Assembly (NCBI GenBank): GCA_044230205.1
Contig: JBGARN010000034.1
Coordinates: 1 to 33,110 of the forward strand
Length of the DNA stretch: 33,110 nt
DNA from: JAEUTH01 sp044230205
GTDB lineage: Bacteria; Bacteroidota; Bacteroidia; AKYH767-A; OLB10
Reading direction: 5' to 3'
Under the pieces are notes generated by a model. It saw nothing but the letters and a program-made list of their open reading frames with translations. It did no database searches and had not been told where the DNA came from. The position numbers and the translations under genes are program-made. Positions 1-7,535 of this stretch are shown one piece after another. Position 1 is the first letter of the stretch; each line of letters begins with the position of its first letter.

Positions 1-23
1 TTCACACATTCAAAAAATATCAA

Positions 24-2387
24 ATGAACAAGCAACTATTACTAAAAACTCTAGCGCTTAATTTTCTTTGCATTTCGATTTTTGTTACAAGTATAAAAGC
101 ACAAAACAATCTTACTCAAAATATAGGCAAGGTTAATACAGTCAAAAAACTTGCTGATGGATATAGCATCACAGCAGATCATGCACAGGTTATTCTTACT
201 TCTTATCAGCCTGATGTAATAAGAGTTCGCTTAACGCCAAAATTAAGTGATGATTTTTCGTATGCAGTGATTCAGCCTGCAAAAATGCTTTTCAAAAATT
301 TTGTGGAAACAAAAAATGATATAAAGATTGAAACAGATTCACTTTTCATCACCATTGATAAAAACCCTTTTCGCATCAGTTTTTACAATCGTAAAATGCA
401 ATTGCTCAACAGCGATTATGCAGCTTTGGGAACAACATTATGGAATGATGAAATCACCACACATAAAACTATGTTTAAAGATGAAAAGTTCATAGGACTT
501 GGCGAAAAAACAGGAGGATTGAACCGCAGAGGGGCTTCCTACAACAACTGGAACACTGATAAATTTGCTTACGCTACTGATTTTGATCCGCTGTACAAAA
601 CCATTCCGTTTTACATGGGTATTCACGATAGTTTGACTTATGGAATTTTTCTGGATAACTCTTACAAAACCAATTTCAATTTCGGTGCATCTACTGACGA
701 GCAGTTTATGAGTTACAGTTGCGAGAGTGGTGAAATGAATTATTATTTCTTTGGCTCATCAAGCATTGCAGGTATTATTGAAGATTATACCTGGCTTACA
801 GGAAGAATGAAAATGCCACCGTTATGGAGTCTCGGTTTTCAGCAAAGCCGCTGGAGTTATATGAACGATAAAGAAGTGCTGAGTGTGGCAAAAACTTTTC
901 GTGAGAAAAAAATTCCATGCGATGTGATTTATAATGACATTGATTACATGGACCGTTACCGTGTGTTTACCTGGGATGATAAAAAATTTCCCAATCATAA
1001 GAATTATGTAAAGCAACTTAATGAGATGAATTTTCACCTTGCCGTCATTATTGACCCGGGTATAGCTGTTGCTGATGATTACAGTGTGTGTAAAGATGGG
1101 CTGGCAAAAAATGTTTTTGCAGCTTATCCTGATGGTAAACCTTTAGTAGCCAATGTTTGGCCGGGTAGATGTTACTTTCCTGATTTTACCAAACCAACAG
1201 CACGCACCTGGTGGGAAAATAATTTTAAAGGTTTGGTTGATGATGGTGTTGAAGGTTTCTGGAATGATATGAATGAGCCTGCTGCATGGGGACAAAGTCT
1301 TTCAAACACCGTTGAGTTTGATTTTGACGGACATAAAACTACCATGAAACAAGCGCACAATGTTTATGGCATGCAAATGAGTCGTGCCACTTTTGACGGC
1401 ACAAAACGAATGATGAACAAGCGGCCCTTCATACTTACACGGGCTACTTATGCAGGCGGACAGCGTTACTCAGCCGTATGGACAGGAGATAACGATGCTT
1501 ATGATGACCACATGTTGCTTGGTGTTCGATTGGTGAATAGTCTTGGCTTGTGTGGCTTTGCATTTGCCGGTCCTGATATGGGTGGATTTGCAAATGATCC
1601 TACAAAAGATTTGTTTCAAAGATGGCTTTCCATTTGTGTGTTCACTCCTTTCTTTCGCAATCACAGCATGATGGGCACTCGTGATAAAGAACCCTGGGCA
1701 TTTGGCGAGTATGTTGAACCCGAAGCACGCAGGCAAATTGAATTGCGATACAAACTGCTGCCCTATACCTACAGCATGTTTAACGCAGCTGTTAACAACG
1801 GCATGCCTGTAGCCAGGAGTCTTGCAATAAATTACACCTATGATGAAAAAATTTACTACAGCAATTTTGAAAATCAATATTTGTATGGCGATGCTTTCTT
1901 AATAGCACCATGCAAAAGCACAGAACGATTTACAAAGGTTTATTTACCCGAAGGTGAATGGTATCGTTTTAATACTGATAAAAAATATGAAGGTAAGCAG
2001 GAAGTAATTGTTGAAGCTGATTTAAATAATCTTCCGGTATTTGTAAAGGGTGGCGCAATAATTCCTATGCAGAGTGTAATCCAAAGCACCAATGAAATGC
2101 CTTCAGATACTTTAGTGATTCATATCTACAATGGAAAAACAGCAAACACTTTTGTTTATTATGAAGATGACGGAAATAGTTACGGCTATGAAAATGGAAA
2201 TTTTTATAAGCGTGAAATAATATTTGATCCTGCAAACAATGCTATCGTTTTTGAAAAATACCAGGGTACATTCCGATCAAAATTCAATTATTACAAACTG
2301 CAATTTCATGGATTCGAAAACAACTCATTTACAGGAAATGAAATCGTAAAAGCAAATGAGAGTGGACAGTTTAGTGTAAAATGGTAG
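24..2387 (+). CDS. Secreted glycoside hydrolase family 31 alpha-glucosidase
   Basis: A 787-residue GH31 enzyme, expected to release alpha-linked glucose (or xylose) from the non-reducing ends of oligosaccharides by a retaining mechanism. A signal peptide of about 26 residues ends at SIKAQ, so it is exported, probably to the periplasm or outer surface. Visible order: N-terminal beta-sandwich (about 30-260), catalytic barrel from about 265 starting at MPPLWSLGFQQSRW, nucleophile Asp415 in GFWNDMNEP, general acid/base Asp489 in WTGDND, HSMMG near 547, then C-terminal beta domains of DUF5110 type. Length is normal for secreted Bacteroidota GH31 proteins. There is no T9SS sorting domain. Its promoter lies left of the window. 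Family assignment is firm; substrate (alpha-1,4, alpha-1,6 or xyloside) cannot be read from sequence. Confidence 0.95.
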   Translation: MNKQLLLKTLALNFLCISIFVTSIKAQNNLTQNIGKVNTVKKLADGYSITADHAQVILTSYQPDVIRVRLTPKLSDDFSYAVIQPAKMLFKNFVETKNDIKIETDSLFITIDKNPFRISFYNRKMQLLNSDYAALGTTLWNDEITTHKTMFKDEKFIGLGEKTGGLNRRGASYNNWNTDKFAYATDFDPLYKTIPFYMGIHDSLTYGIFLDNSYKTNFNFGASTDEQFMSYSCESGEMNYYFFGSSSIAGIIEDYTWLTGRMKMPPLWSLGFQQSRWSYMNDKEVLSVAKTFREKKIPCDVIYNDIDYMDRYRVFTWDDKKFPNHKNYVKQLNEMNFHLAVIIDPGIAVADDYSVCKDGLAKNVFAAYPDGKPLVANVWPGRCYFPDFTKPTARTWWENNFKGLVDDGVEGFWNDMNEPAAWGQSLSNTVEFDFDGHKTTMKQAHNVYGMQMSRATFDGTKRMMNKRPFILTRATYAGGQRYSAVWTGDNDAYDDHMLLGVRLVNSLGLCGFAFAGPDMGGFANDPTKDLFQRWLSICVFTPFFRNHSMMGTRDKEPWAFGEYVEPEARRQIELRYKLLPYTYSMFNAAVNNGMPVARSLAINYTYDEKIYYSNFENQYLYGDAFLIAPCKSTERFTKVYLPEGEWYRFNTDKKYEGKQEVIVEADLNNLPVFVKGGAIIPMQSVIQSTNEMPSDTLVIHIYNGKTANTFVYYEDDGNSYGYENGNFYKREIIFDPANNAIVFEKYQGTFRSKFNYYKLQFHGFENNSFTGNEIVKANESGQFSVKW

Positions 2388-2430
2388 AAACTTTTTAAAC
2401 TATTAAAGTTGACCAGTGAAGCCTGATAAT

Positions 2431-3120
2431 TCAAATCCATCCGTTAAGTTTATAATAACCTATAGCAAAAAATTCGCGTATGCAGGTAATTTCAAGTTTT
2501 AAATAATTCCAGAAATTATAGCGAAGTGCAAGGCTTCCGCTAACATCAGGTAAATAACTTTTACCGCCTGCCTTTTTAAAGTCATATTTCAAATCAACAA
2601 ACATTGCATTTTCAAATGCAGGTAATCCGCCTACATTACTAAAGCCTTCTTTACGAAAACAGCTTAGTGTGCGGTACATATACTCCGGTGATGTAACCAC
2701 CAGGATTTTTGCATCAAGTAATTGATGCTTTTGTTTTAAGTTAAGTATCTGCCCGCGAGTATTGGTTCCCTGTGTTTCAAAAACAATACGGTTAGAATCA
2801 ATGCCTCTTATAATAAGTTCGTTCAGCATCTGTTGTTTAACATCCAAATCAAGTGGATGGGTTATTATAACCCTGGCCTCTCGGAATTCAGTTGCCGCTG
2901 CTGATGTATAATACAAGCGAACCATGTTTTCTCCACTTGGCATTCCACTGCCACCCATAAAAATGATGTACTGTGGCAAAACTTTTAAATTATTATTTTT
3001 TGTAGCCAGCCATATCTGCATATCATACGGCAACCGTGTGAATGCAATAACCGCCATCAGAACCAAAACAGTTCCCGCAAAAACCAACCATCTTTTAATC
3101 CATATTCTAAATTGCAGCAT
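2431..3120 (-). CDS. YdcF/SanA-type DUF218 membrane protein
   Basis: A protein of about 229 residues with one N-terminal membrane segment (about residues 10-28) followed by a DUF218 domain facing the periplasm. The diagnostic glycine-rich loop reads FMGGSGMPSGEN, followed by RVIITHP, the ETQGTNTRGQ stretch and LVVTSPEYMYR, the usual YdcF/ElyC/SanA layout. Relatives in Enterobacteria influence envelope integrity and lipid-carrier-dependent peptidoglycan synthesis; the chemistry is unsettled. I place the start at the ATG (3118-3120); a GTG two codons earlier (3124-3126) is the alternative. It lies about 50 bases downstream of an intrinsic terminator that follows a strong promoter on the same strand, so it may be controlled by attenuation. 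Family call is good, exact role unknown. Confidence 0.85.
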   Translation of the reverse strand: MLQFRIWIKRWLVFAGTVLVLMAVIAFTRLPYDMQIWLATKNNNLKVLPQYIIFMGGSGMPSGENMVRLYYTSAAATEFREARVIITHPLDLDVKQQMLNELIIRGIDSNRIVFETQGTNTRGQILNLKQKHQLLDAKILVVTSPEYMYRTLSCFRKEGFSNVGGLPAFENAMFVDLKYDFKKAGGKSYLPDVSGSLALRYNFWNYLKLEITCIREFFAIGYYKLNGWI

Positions 3121-3167
3121 AATCACAGGGCTGAAAAATACTATAAAAGAGCAATTTCAACGGGTTT

Positions 3168-3197
3168 AAAAAAAGCGGGCAGGAATTAACCTGCCCG
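3168..3197 (-). terminator. Intrinsic terminator, minus strand
   Basis: Perfect 8-bp stem: 3176-3183 (cgggcagg) pairs with 3190-3197 (cctgcccg) around a 6-base loop. On the minus strand it is followed by seven U residues (plus-strand A-run 3168-3174). There is no T-run in the plus direction, so it acts on the minus strand only. Confidence 0.75.
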
Positions 3198-3308
3198 TAC
3201 CTAAACCAACCTAAAAAAACTTCTTTAACTGCTCAGCAGTGTATCTTCAATGATATTAAATTCAATAATTATATAGTTGTGCGTGGTATAATGTTTTCGT
3301 GTTGCACT
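3170..3308 (-). ncRNA. Candidate small RNA or attenuated leader of the DUF218 gene
   Basis: About 138 bases lie between a consensus promoter and an intrinsic terminator on the minus strand, with no coding ORF on that strand. It contains an odd palindrome ACTGCTcAGCAGT (3228-3240, plus-strand reading) and ends in the hairpin at 3176-3197 followed by a U-run. The DUF218 ATG lies about 50 bases beyond the terminator, so this is either a free-standing small RNA or a leader whose termination controls the gene. CTGC and GCAG within the palindrome could pair with the terminator arms, but only over about four bases. No match to a named RNA family is claimed. Confidence 0.45.
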
Positions 3309-3311
3309 GCA

Positions 3312-3342
3312 CAAACATAACCTTTTTTATTTCAGACAAAAA
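3312..3342 (-). promoter_or_regulatory. Bacteroidota-type promoter, minus strand
   Basis: Read on the minus strand: TTTTTG (3342-3337), a 17-base spacer, then TATGTTTG (3319-3312). This fits the Bacteroidota consensus TTTG / TAnnTTTG fully. Predicted transcription start is near 3308. It would drive the leader or small RNA described at 3170-3308 and, by read-through, the DUF218 gene. Confidence 0.65.
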
Positions 3343-3461
3343 TAATTTTATGTGAAAAACAAGAATCGCAATACAGAGTTAATCTTTCCGGCTGATATAA
3401 AAGCTGCTAAGCAGCTTATTTATCTTCAGCAGTTTGTAAAGCAGATCAATAAAAATAACTG

Positions 3462-3800
3462 CTAATTTAAATAGTATACAGAACAATAGCTGTAAATTGT
3501 ACATCCGGCAGCAATAAGCAACCCTAATGATTCGCGGCCACGTTCCACATTAATACTGTGCGACATTGGCATAGTAACCCCTTCCCATTTTTCAGGCCAG
3601 TTTTTAATGGCATAAATTATATAAAATACCACCAGGACTGCATCCAGGTAGAAATTTGCCCAGTTAAAATAAGCAGCGAAATTAACCGCTGCTGCAGCAA
3701 GATACAAAGGAACCCACACCCATGGATCGATATCATTCAGATTTAGATATGCGAAGTAAACAAACATTACTCCAAACACTATGCAAAGTATACCGGCCAT
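3462..3800 (-). CDS. Small polytopic membrane protein, TMEM220 family
   Basis: A 112-residue, very hydrophobic protein with four likely membrane segments (about 3-19, 28-45, 52-66 and 93-110). The patterns FAYLNLNDIDPWVWVPLYL near the N-terminus and the polar SINVERGRESLGL segment before the last helix resemble the TMEM220 family found in Bacteroidota and eukaryotes, whose function is unknown. The ATG at 3798-3800 is the only sensible start. It is followed on the same strand by a separate promoter and leader, so it is probably not obligately co-transcribed with the DUF218 gene. The family call rests on recalled patterns. Confidence 0.8.
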   Translation of the reverse strand: MAGILCIVFGVMFVYFAYLNLNDIDPWVWVPLYLAAAAVNFAAYFNWANFYLDAVLVVFYIIYAIKNWPEKWEGVTMPMSHSINVERGRESLGLLIAAGCTIYSYCSVYYLN

Positions 3801-3947
3801 TTTTTAAAAAGTTTGTTACAAATAAAAGAATTTACCGCTTCAGTGGTTTATCAAAGAAAATGATTTTGAGCAGTATTTAAAGTTGCTTTGTAAAGGTTTT
3901 AAAAACCATTTCATTAAAAATATGAACAACCATAGCTTTTAGAAAAT

Positions 3948-3955
3948 TAATTTTG
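3948..3955 (+). promoter_or_regulatory. Promoter -7 box upstream of the 4004 gene
   Basis: TAATTTTG fits TAnnTTTG and lies about 50 bases before the ATG at 4004. No clear TTTG is found at the -33 distance, so this is a partial match. Confidence 0.4.
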
Positions 3956-4003
3956 CTGTTGAAAAAATTTCTAAGCTTATTCGCACTTCAAATTATTTGA
4001 GCA

Positions 4004-5272
4004 ATGAAAAAACTACTTCTTGTATTATCACTATGTTACTCTGTTGCAATTGCACAAACATCAGTTAACCAGGTTATTGTTCTTAATGAAGGATATTATA
4101 ACTGGTCAACCGGGCAACAGGTAGTTCCGGTTTCTATTGGTGCCTACAATCCTTCATTACAAACCTATTCAACTTTTGAAACCATAGCCGGTGCACAATT
4201 TGCAAGCGATGTGATGGTAACCGATAATTACATTTATGCAGCGTGCAGTAATGGCTTGCGTATGTATGATAAAACAACCAAACAACTATTGCATACCAAT
4301 ACTGCAACAGGCATTCGTAAAATGGCAATCTGGAATAATGAATTGCTTGTTACCCGTGGCGATATTGGTCTTAGCAATAATTACTACCAATCGTATAGCG
4401 CTACCGATCTTTCATTTAATTACGAACTGGATAATTTAACAGGCCCTGCAATGAGTACTGAAGGTATTGCAGTATATGGCGATAGTTGTTATGTTGCCAT
4501 AAACAACAGCTTTAACTTTCCTAATTATGTGGGTAAAATCGGAGTTATTTACCTGCCAACTCATACCTATGTGCGCGAATTCGATTTAGGAACAAATGGT
4601 ATTAATCCTGATTACCTGGCCATAAATAATGATGAGATTTACACCGTTAATAATCGTGATTTTACAAACGCATCCATAACTAAATATAATATCAGCAATG
4701 GTTCTATCAGCACAACCGATCTTATGGTAAGCAGTGGATGCGGTACATCTGTTTATTCCAGTAATGAAATTCTTTTCCAGGTAATGGGCGAGCAGACATT
4801 GAAAAAATTCAACACGAACAGCCTGGCTACTTATGATTCACTTATGATAAATCAATCCATTTATGGAATGGCTTATGATAAAGTTAACGATTTAATTTAT
4901 GGTGGTATTACTGACTTTTCATCTTATGGTCGGATTAATATTTATAACAGTACAGGCATGGTTATCGATTCATTTCAAGTAGGTGTTTCACCGGGCAACA
5001 TAGCCATTGATTACAATAATGCTCTGGCAGTTACCGAAAATCAAGCCCAGGTACTAAGTTGTTATCCTAATCCTGCTTACGATATTTTAAATGTTAACGC
5101 TATTTCTAATATGAAGGTAGATATTTATAACAGCACAGGTCAGCTTATTTTAAGCAGCAAACTACTTACCGGTCAAAATAGAATTGATTTATCAATGCTC
5201 AAAAAAGGCATTTATATTATGAAAAACAGCGATCCTGCAAACCCAATTAGCTTAAGGTTTCAAAAACAATAA
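4004..5272 (+). CDS. T9SS-exported propeller-like surface protein
   Basis: A 422-residue protein with an 18-residue signal peptide ending VAIAQ, a repetitive beta-rich central region (about 20-335) and a T9SS type A sorting domain (about 345-422: CYPNPAYDILNV, then MKVDIYNSTGQLI and LKKGIYIMK). The centre has weakly repeated blades with motifs such as ASDVMVTDNYIYAACSNGL, DYLAINNDEIYTVNN and GMAYDKVNDLIYGG, similar in pattern to YncE/DUF5074 beta-propellers that track key-value output of a ligand-binding domain. No catalytic motif is seen. It is expected to cross the outer membrane by T9SS and be anchored or released. It is monocistronic, with its own terminator at 5295-5329. The export route is well supported; ligand and function are unknown. 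Confidence 0.88.
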   Translation: MKKLLLVLSLCYSVAIAQTSVNQVIVLNEGYYNWSTGQQVVPVSIGAYNPSLQTYSTFETIAGAQFASDVMVTDNYIYAACSNGLRMYDKTTKQLLHTNTATGIRKMAIWNNELLVTRGDIGLSNNYYQSYSATDLSFNYELDNLTGPAMSTEGIAVYGDSCYVAINNSFNFPNYVGKIGVIYLPTHTYVREFDLGTNGINPDYLAINNDEIYTVNNRDFTNASITKYNISNGSISTTDLMVSSGCGTSVYSSNEILFQVMGEQTLKKFNTNSLATYDSLMINQSIYGMAYDKVNDLIYGGITDFSSYGRINIYNSTGMVIDSFQVGVSPGNIAIDYNNALAVTENQAQVLSCYPNPAYDILNVNAISNMKVDIYNSTGQLILSSKLLTGQNRIDLSMLKKGIYIMKNSDPANPISLRFQKQ

Positions 5273-5294
5273 GTATTCGTGTTTTAATTCAGAT

Positions 5295-5329
5295 AGTGCG
5301 CAGCCTTTAACTGCGCATTATTTTTTTTT
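5295..5329 (+). terminator. Intrinsic terminator after the T9SS propeller gene
   Basis: Stem tgcgcag (5297-5303) pairs with ctgcgca (5311-5317) around a 7-base loop, followed by a T-rich run to 5329. It lies 24 bases after the stop codon. Confidence 0.8.
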
Positions 5330-5384
5330 ATGATTTTCAAATCACATACAATTTTTCACCTTTGAGCCAATAAACTATGTAATC

Positions 5385-5501
5385 ATGCTAAACTGGATTA
5401 AAAAAATGTATCATGAATATGGTAGTTTTTTTCCTGCTGATTTATGGGCAATGCTGGTAATACTAATTATGCTATTCCTTGCACTGTGGATCTTTGTATA
5501 A
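5385..5501 (+). CDS. 38-residue single-pass membrane microprotein
   Basis: A short ORF starting ATG at 5385 and ending TAA at 5499-5501. The peptide has an amphipathic, basic N-terminus (MLNWIKKMYHEYGSF), then a helix-length hydrophobic segment (about residues 20-38, beginning LWAMLVILIML), typical of small membrane proteins. It sits between a strong terminator (5295-5329) and rsmE, whose ATG follows 30 bases later, so it would be the first gene of the rsmE-M16 operon. I do not recognise a family. The composition is convincing for a membrane peptide, but no homologue comparison could be made. Confidence 0.5.
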   Translation: MLNWIKKMYHEYGSFFPADLWAMLVILIMLFLALWIFV

Positions 5502-5531
5502 ATTTATTGCTGTTTAAAACGGTTCTGTCTG

Positions 5532-6236
5532 ATGCATCTTTTTATTTGCGAAACCATAAATAAAGAACAGGTGCTGCTTAGCGCAGAGGAATCGCAGCAT
5601 GCAATAAAAGCGCTAAGACTCCGGGCAGGTGATAGCATTGCTGTTACTGATGGTAAAGGTACTATGGGATATGGAGTTCTGCTTAACACTGATTTAAAAG
5701 GCTGTTTAATAAAAATTGAAAATTCGGTCAATAATTATCAGAAGCGAAACTATCATCTTCATATAGCTATTGCCCCTACCCGCCAGACTGATCGATTTGA
5801 GTGGTTCCTGGAAAAAGCTGTTGAGTTAGGAATAGATGAAATAACACCATTGATTTGTCATGAGTCGGTTCGTACACGACTCCGCAATGAACGATTGCAA
5901 AAAATTATAGAGTCAGCTGTAAAGCAGTCTGTTCAGGCATACATGCCAAAACTTAATGAATCAATAGCGGTTAATAAATTAGCAAGTGAAACAATTGATG
6001 GATTAAAATTGGTTGCACATTGTGCCGATGGTATAAAGTTAGAAATGGCCAACTTTGTAAAAAAAGAGCAAAAGGTTCTTATACTTATCGGTCCTGAAGG
6101 CGACTTTACAAAAGATGAAATAAAGCTGCTGCTCAATAATAATTTTAAAGCAGTAAGCCTTGGTCAATCGAGGTTAAGAACTGAAACAGCAGGAGTATAT
6201 GCCTGCAGTATAATGAGAACGATAAACGCAATTTGA
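5532..6236 (+). CDS. rsmE: 16S rRNA m3U1498 methyltransferase RsmE
   Basis: A 234-residue SPOUT-class methyltransferase that methylates N3 of U1498 in 16S rRNA using S-adenosylmethionine. An N-terminal PUA-like domain (about 1-65, with EESQHAIKALRLRAGD) is followed by the knotted catalytic domain: IAIAPTRQTDRFEWFLEKA, ELGIDEITPL, LIGPEGDFTKDE and LGQSRLRTETAGVYA, the last two forming the SAM-binding trefoil knot. Length is normal. The next gene (M16 peptidase) begins 39 bases after the stop with no terminator between, so co-transcription is likely. Confidence 0.96.
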   Translation: MHLFICETINKEQVLLSAEESQHAIKALRLRAGDSIAVTDGKGTMGYGVLLNTDLKGCLIKIENSVNNYQKRNYHLHIAIAPTRQTDRFEWFLEKAVELGIDEITPLICHESVRTRLRNERLQKIIESAVKQSVQAYMPKLNESIAVNKLASETIDGLKLVAHCADGIKLEMANFVKKEQKVLILIGPEGDFTKDEIKLLLNNNFKAVSLGQSRLRTETAGVYACSIMRTINAI

Positions 6237-6275
6237 ATTGAATAATTGAACTCAATTAATCAATAACTTTCTTAC

Positions 6276-7517
6276 ATGATCAACTATAATAAGTTTATTT
6301 TAAAAAATGGTTTAACAGTTATGGTTCACGAAGATTTTTCTTCGCCACTTGTTGCCATGAATATTTTGTACAAAGTGGGTGCTCGTGATGAGGACCCAAA
6401 CCGTACCGGTTTTGCTCATTTGTTTGAGCACCTGATGTTTGGTGGTTCAGTTAATATACCCAACTATGATGAACCCCTTCAGCTTGCAGGCGGTGAAAAC
6501 AATGCCTTTACCAATAATGACTTTACAAATTATTATTTGACCATACCGGCCAATAATATAGAAACAGCATTTTGGCTGGAAAGTGATCGTATGCTGAGCC
6601 TTGCTTTTAGTGAAAAGAGTCTTGAAGTACAACGCAATGTGGTTATCGAAGAATTCAAACAACGATACCTCAATCAGCCGTATGGTGATGTTTGGCTTAA
6701 TCTTCGGCCACTTGCCTACAAAGTACATCCCTATCAGTGGGCAACCATCGGTAAGGATATTTCGCACATACAAAATGCCACCCTTGATGATGTAAAGTCT
6801 TTTTTTAAAAAATACTACTCACCTGCTAATGCAATAGTTTGCCTTTCAGGAGCCATTACCACCGAGACGGCCAAACAACTTAGTGAAAAATGGTTTGAGC
6901 CAATTCCTTCCGGCACCGAATTCAAGCGCAATTTGCCGCAAGAACCACAGCAAACTGAAAAACGAAAAATTATTTTAAACCGTAAAGAACCCCTTGACAG
7001 TTTATATAAAGCATGGCATTGCTGTGGCAAAACAGATGGCGATTTTTATGCTACAGATCTTCTTACAGATATTCTTTCTCGAGGTAAATCATCACGTCTT
7101 TATATAACATTGGTAAAAGAAAAACAATTATTCACATCGCTGAATTGTTACATGCTTGGTGAGTTGGATAAGAGCCTGGTTATAGCTGAAGGTAAACTTG
7201 TAAAAGGTGTAACACTTGAAAATGCCGAAGCTGCCCTGGATGAGGAAATAAATAAACTGATCAGCAATGGCATAACAGACAGGGAACTTTTAAAAGTAAA
7301 ACAACAGGTAGAATCGGGCCTGGTTTTTAACGAAATGAATATTGCCAACAGAGCACTTACGCTCTGTTATTATGAGATGCTTGGCAACGCCAATGATGCT
7401 AACATGCAAGCCGGTTATTACAACAAAGTTACCCCGGCTGAAATTCAACAAATTGCTAAAAGTATATTGAACGAAAACAATGCTTCAGTAATGTACTATC
7501 AAACCTCACTTAATTAA
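6276..7517 (+). CDS. M16 family zinc peptidase, catalytic subunit
   Basis: A 413-residue M16 (insulinase/pitrilysin-like) protein with the inverted zinc motif HLFEH at 48-52 (His48, Glu51, His52) and a downstream acidic ligand at Glu125/Glu126 in NVVIEEFKQR. It is half the length of pitrilysin, as in M16B two-subunit enzymes. The segment where the R/Y substrate-binding motif should lie reads SRLYITLVKEKQLFTSL, lacking the GYTYG tyrosine. That motif is intact in the next gene's product, so the two proteins look like complementary halves of one enzyme. There is no signal peptide, so a cytoplasmic or membrane-peripheral site is likely. Gap to the next gene is 18 bases. Confidence 0.93.
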   Translation: MINYNKFILKNGLTVMVHEDFSSPLVAMNILYKVGARDEDPNRTGFAHLFEHLMFGGSVNIPNYDEPLQLAGGENNAFTNNDFTNYYLTIPANNIETAFWLESDRMLSLAFSEKSLEVQRNVVIEEFKQRYLNQPYGDVWLNLRPLAYKVHPYQWATIGKDISHIQNATLDDVKSFFKKYYSPANAIVCLSGAITTETAKQLSEKWFEPIPSGTEFKRNLPQEPQQTEKRKIILNRKEPLDSLYKAWHCCGKTDGDFYATDLLTDILSRGKSSRLYITLVKEKQLFTSLNCYMLGELDKSLVIAEGKLVKGVTLENAEAALDEEINKLISNGITDRELLKVKQQVESGLVFNEMNIANRALTLCYYEMLGNANDANMQAGYYNKVTPAEIQQIAKSILNENNASVMYYQTSLN

Positions 7518-7535
7518 TTTCTTACTAGCAACAAT

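Noticed and set aside
2389..2410. Terminator between the GH31 and DUF218 genes
   Set aside because: aacttt/aaagtt is only a 6-bp AT stem without a following T-run in either direction.
3352..3465. GTG-started 37-residue ORF on the plus strand
   Set aside because: It starts with GTG in a region that already has a minus-strand promoter, is short and low in complexity (many Lys/Asn/Gln), and has no supporting context.
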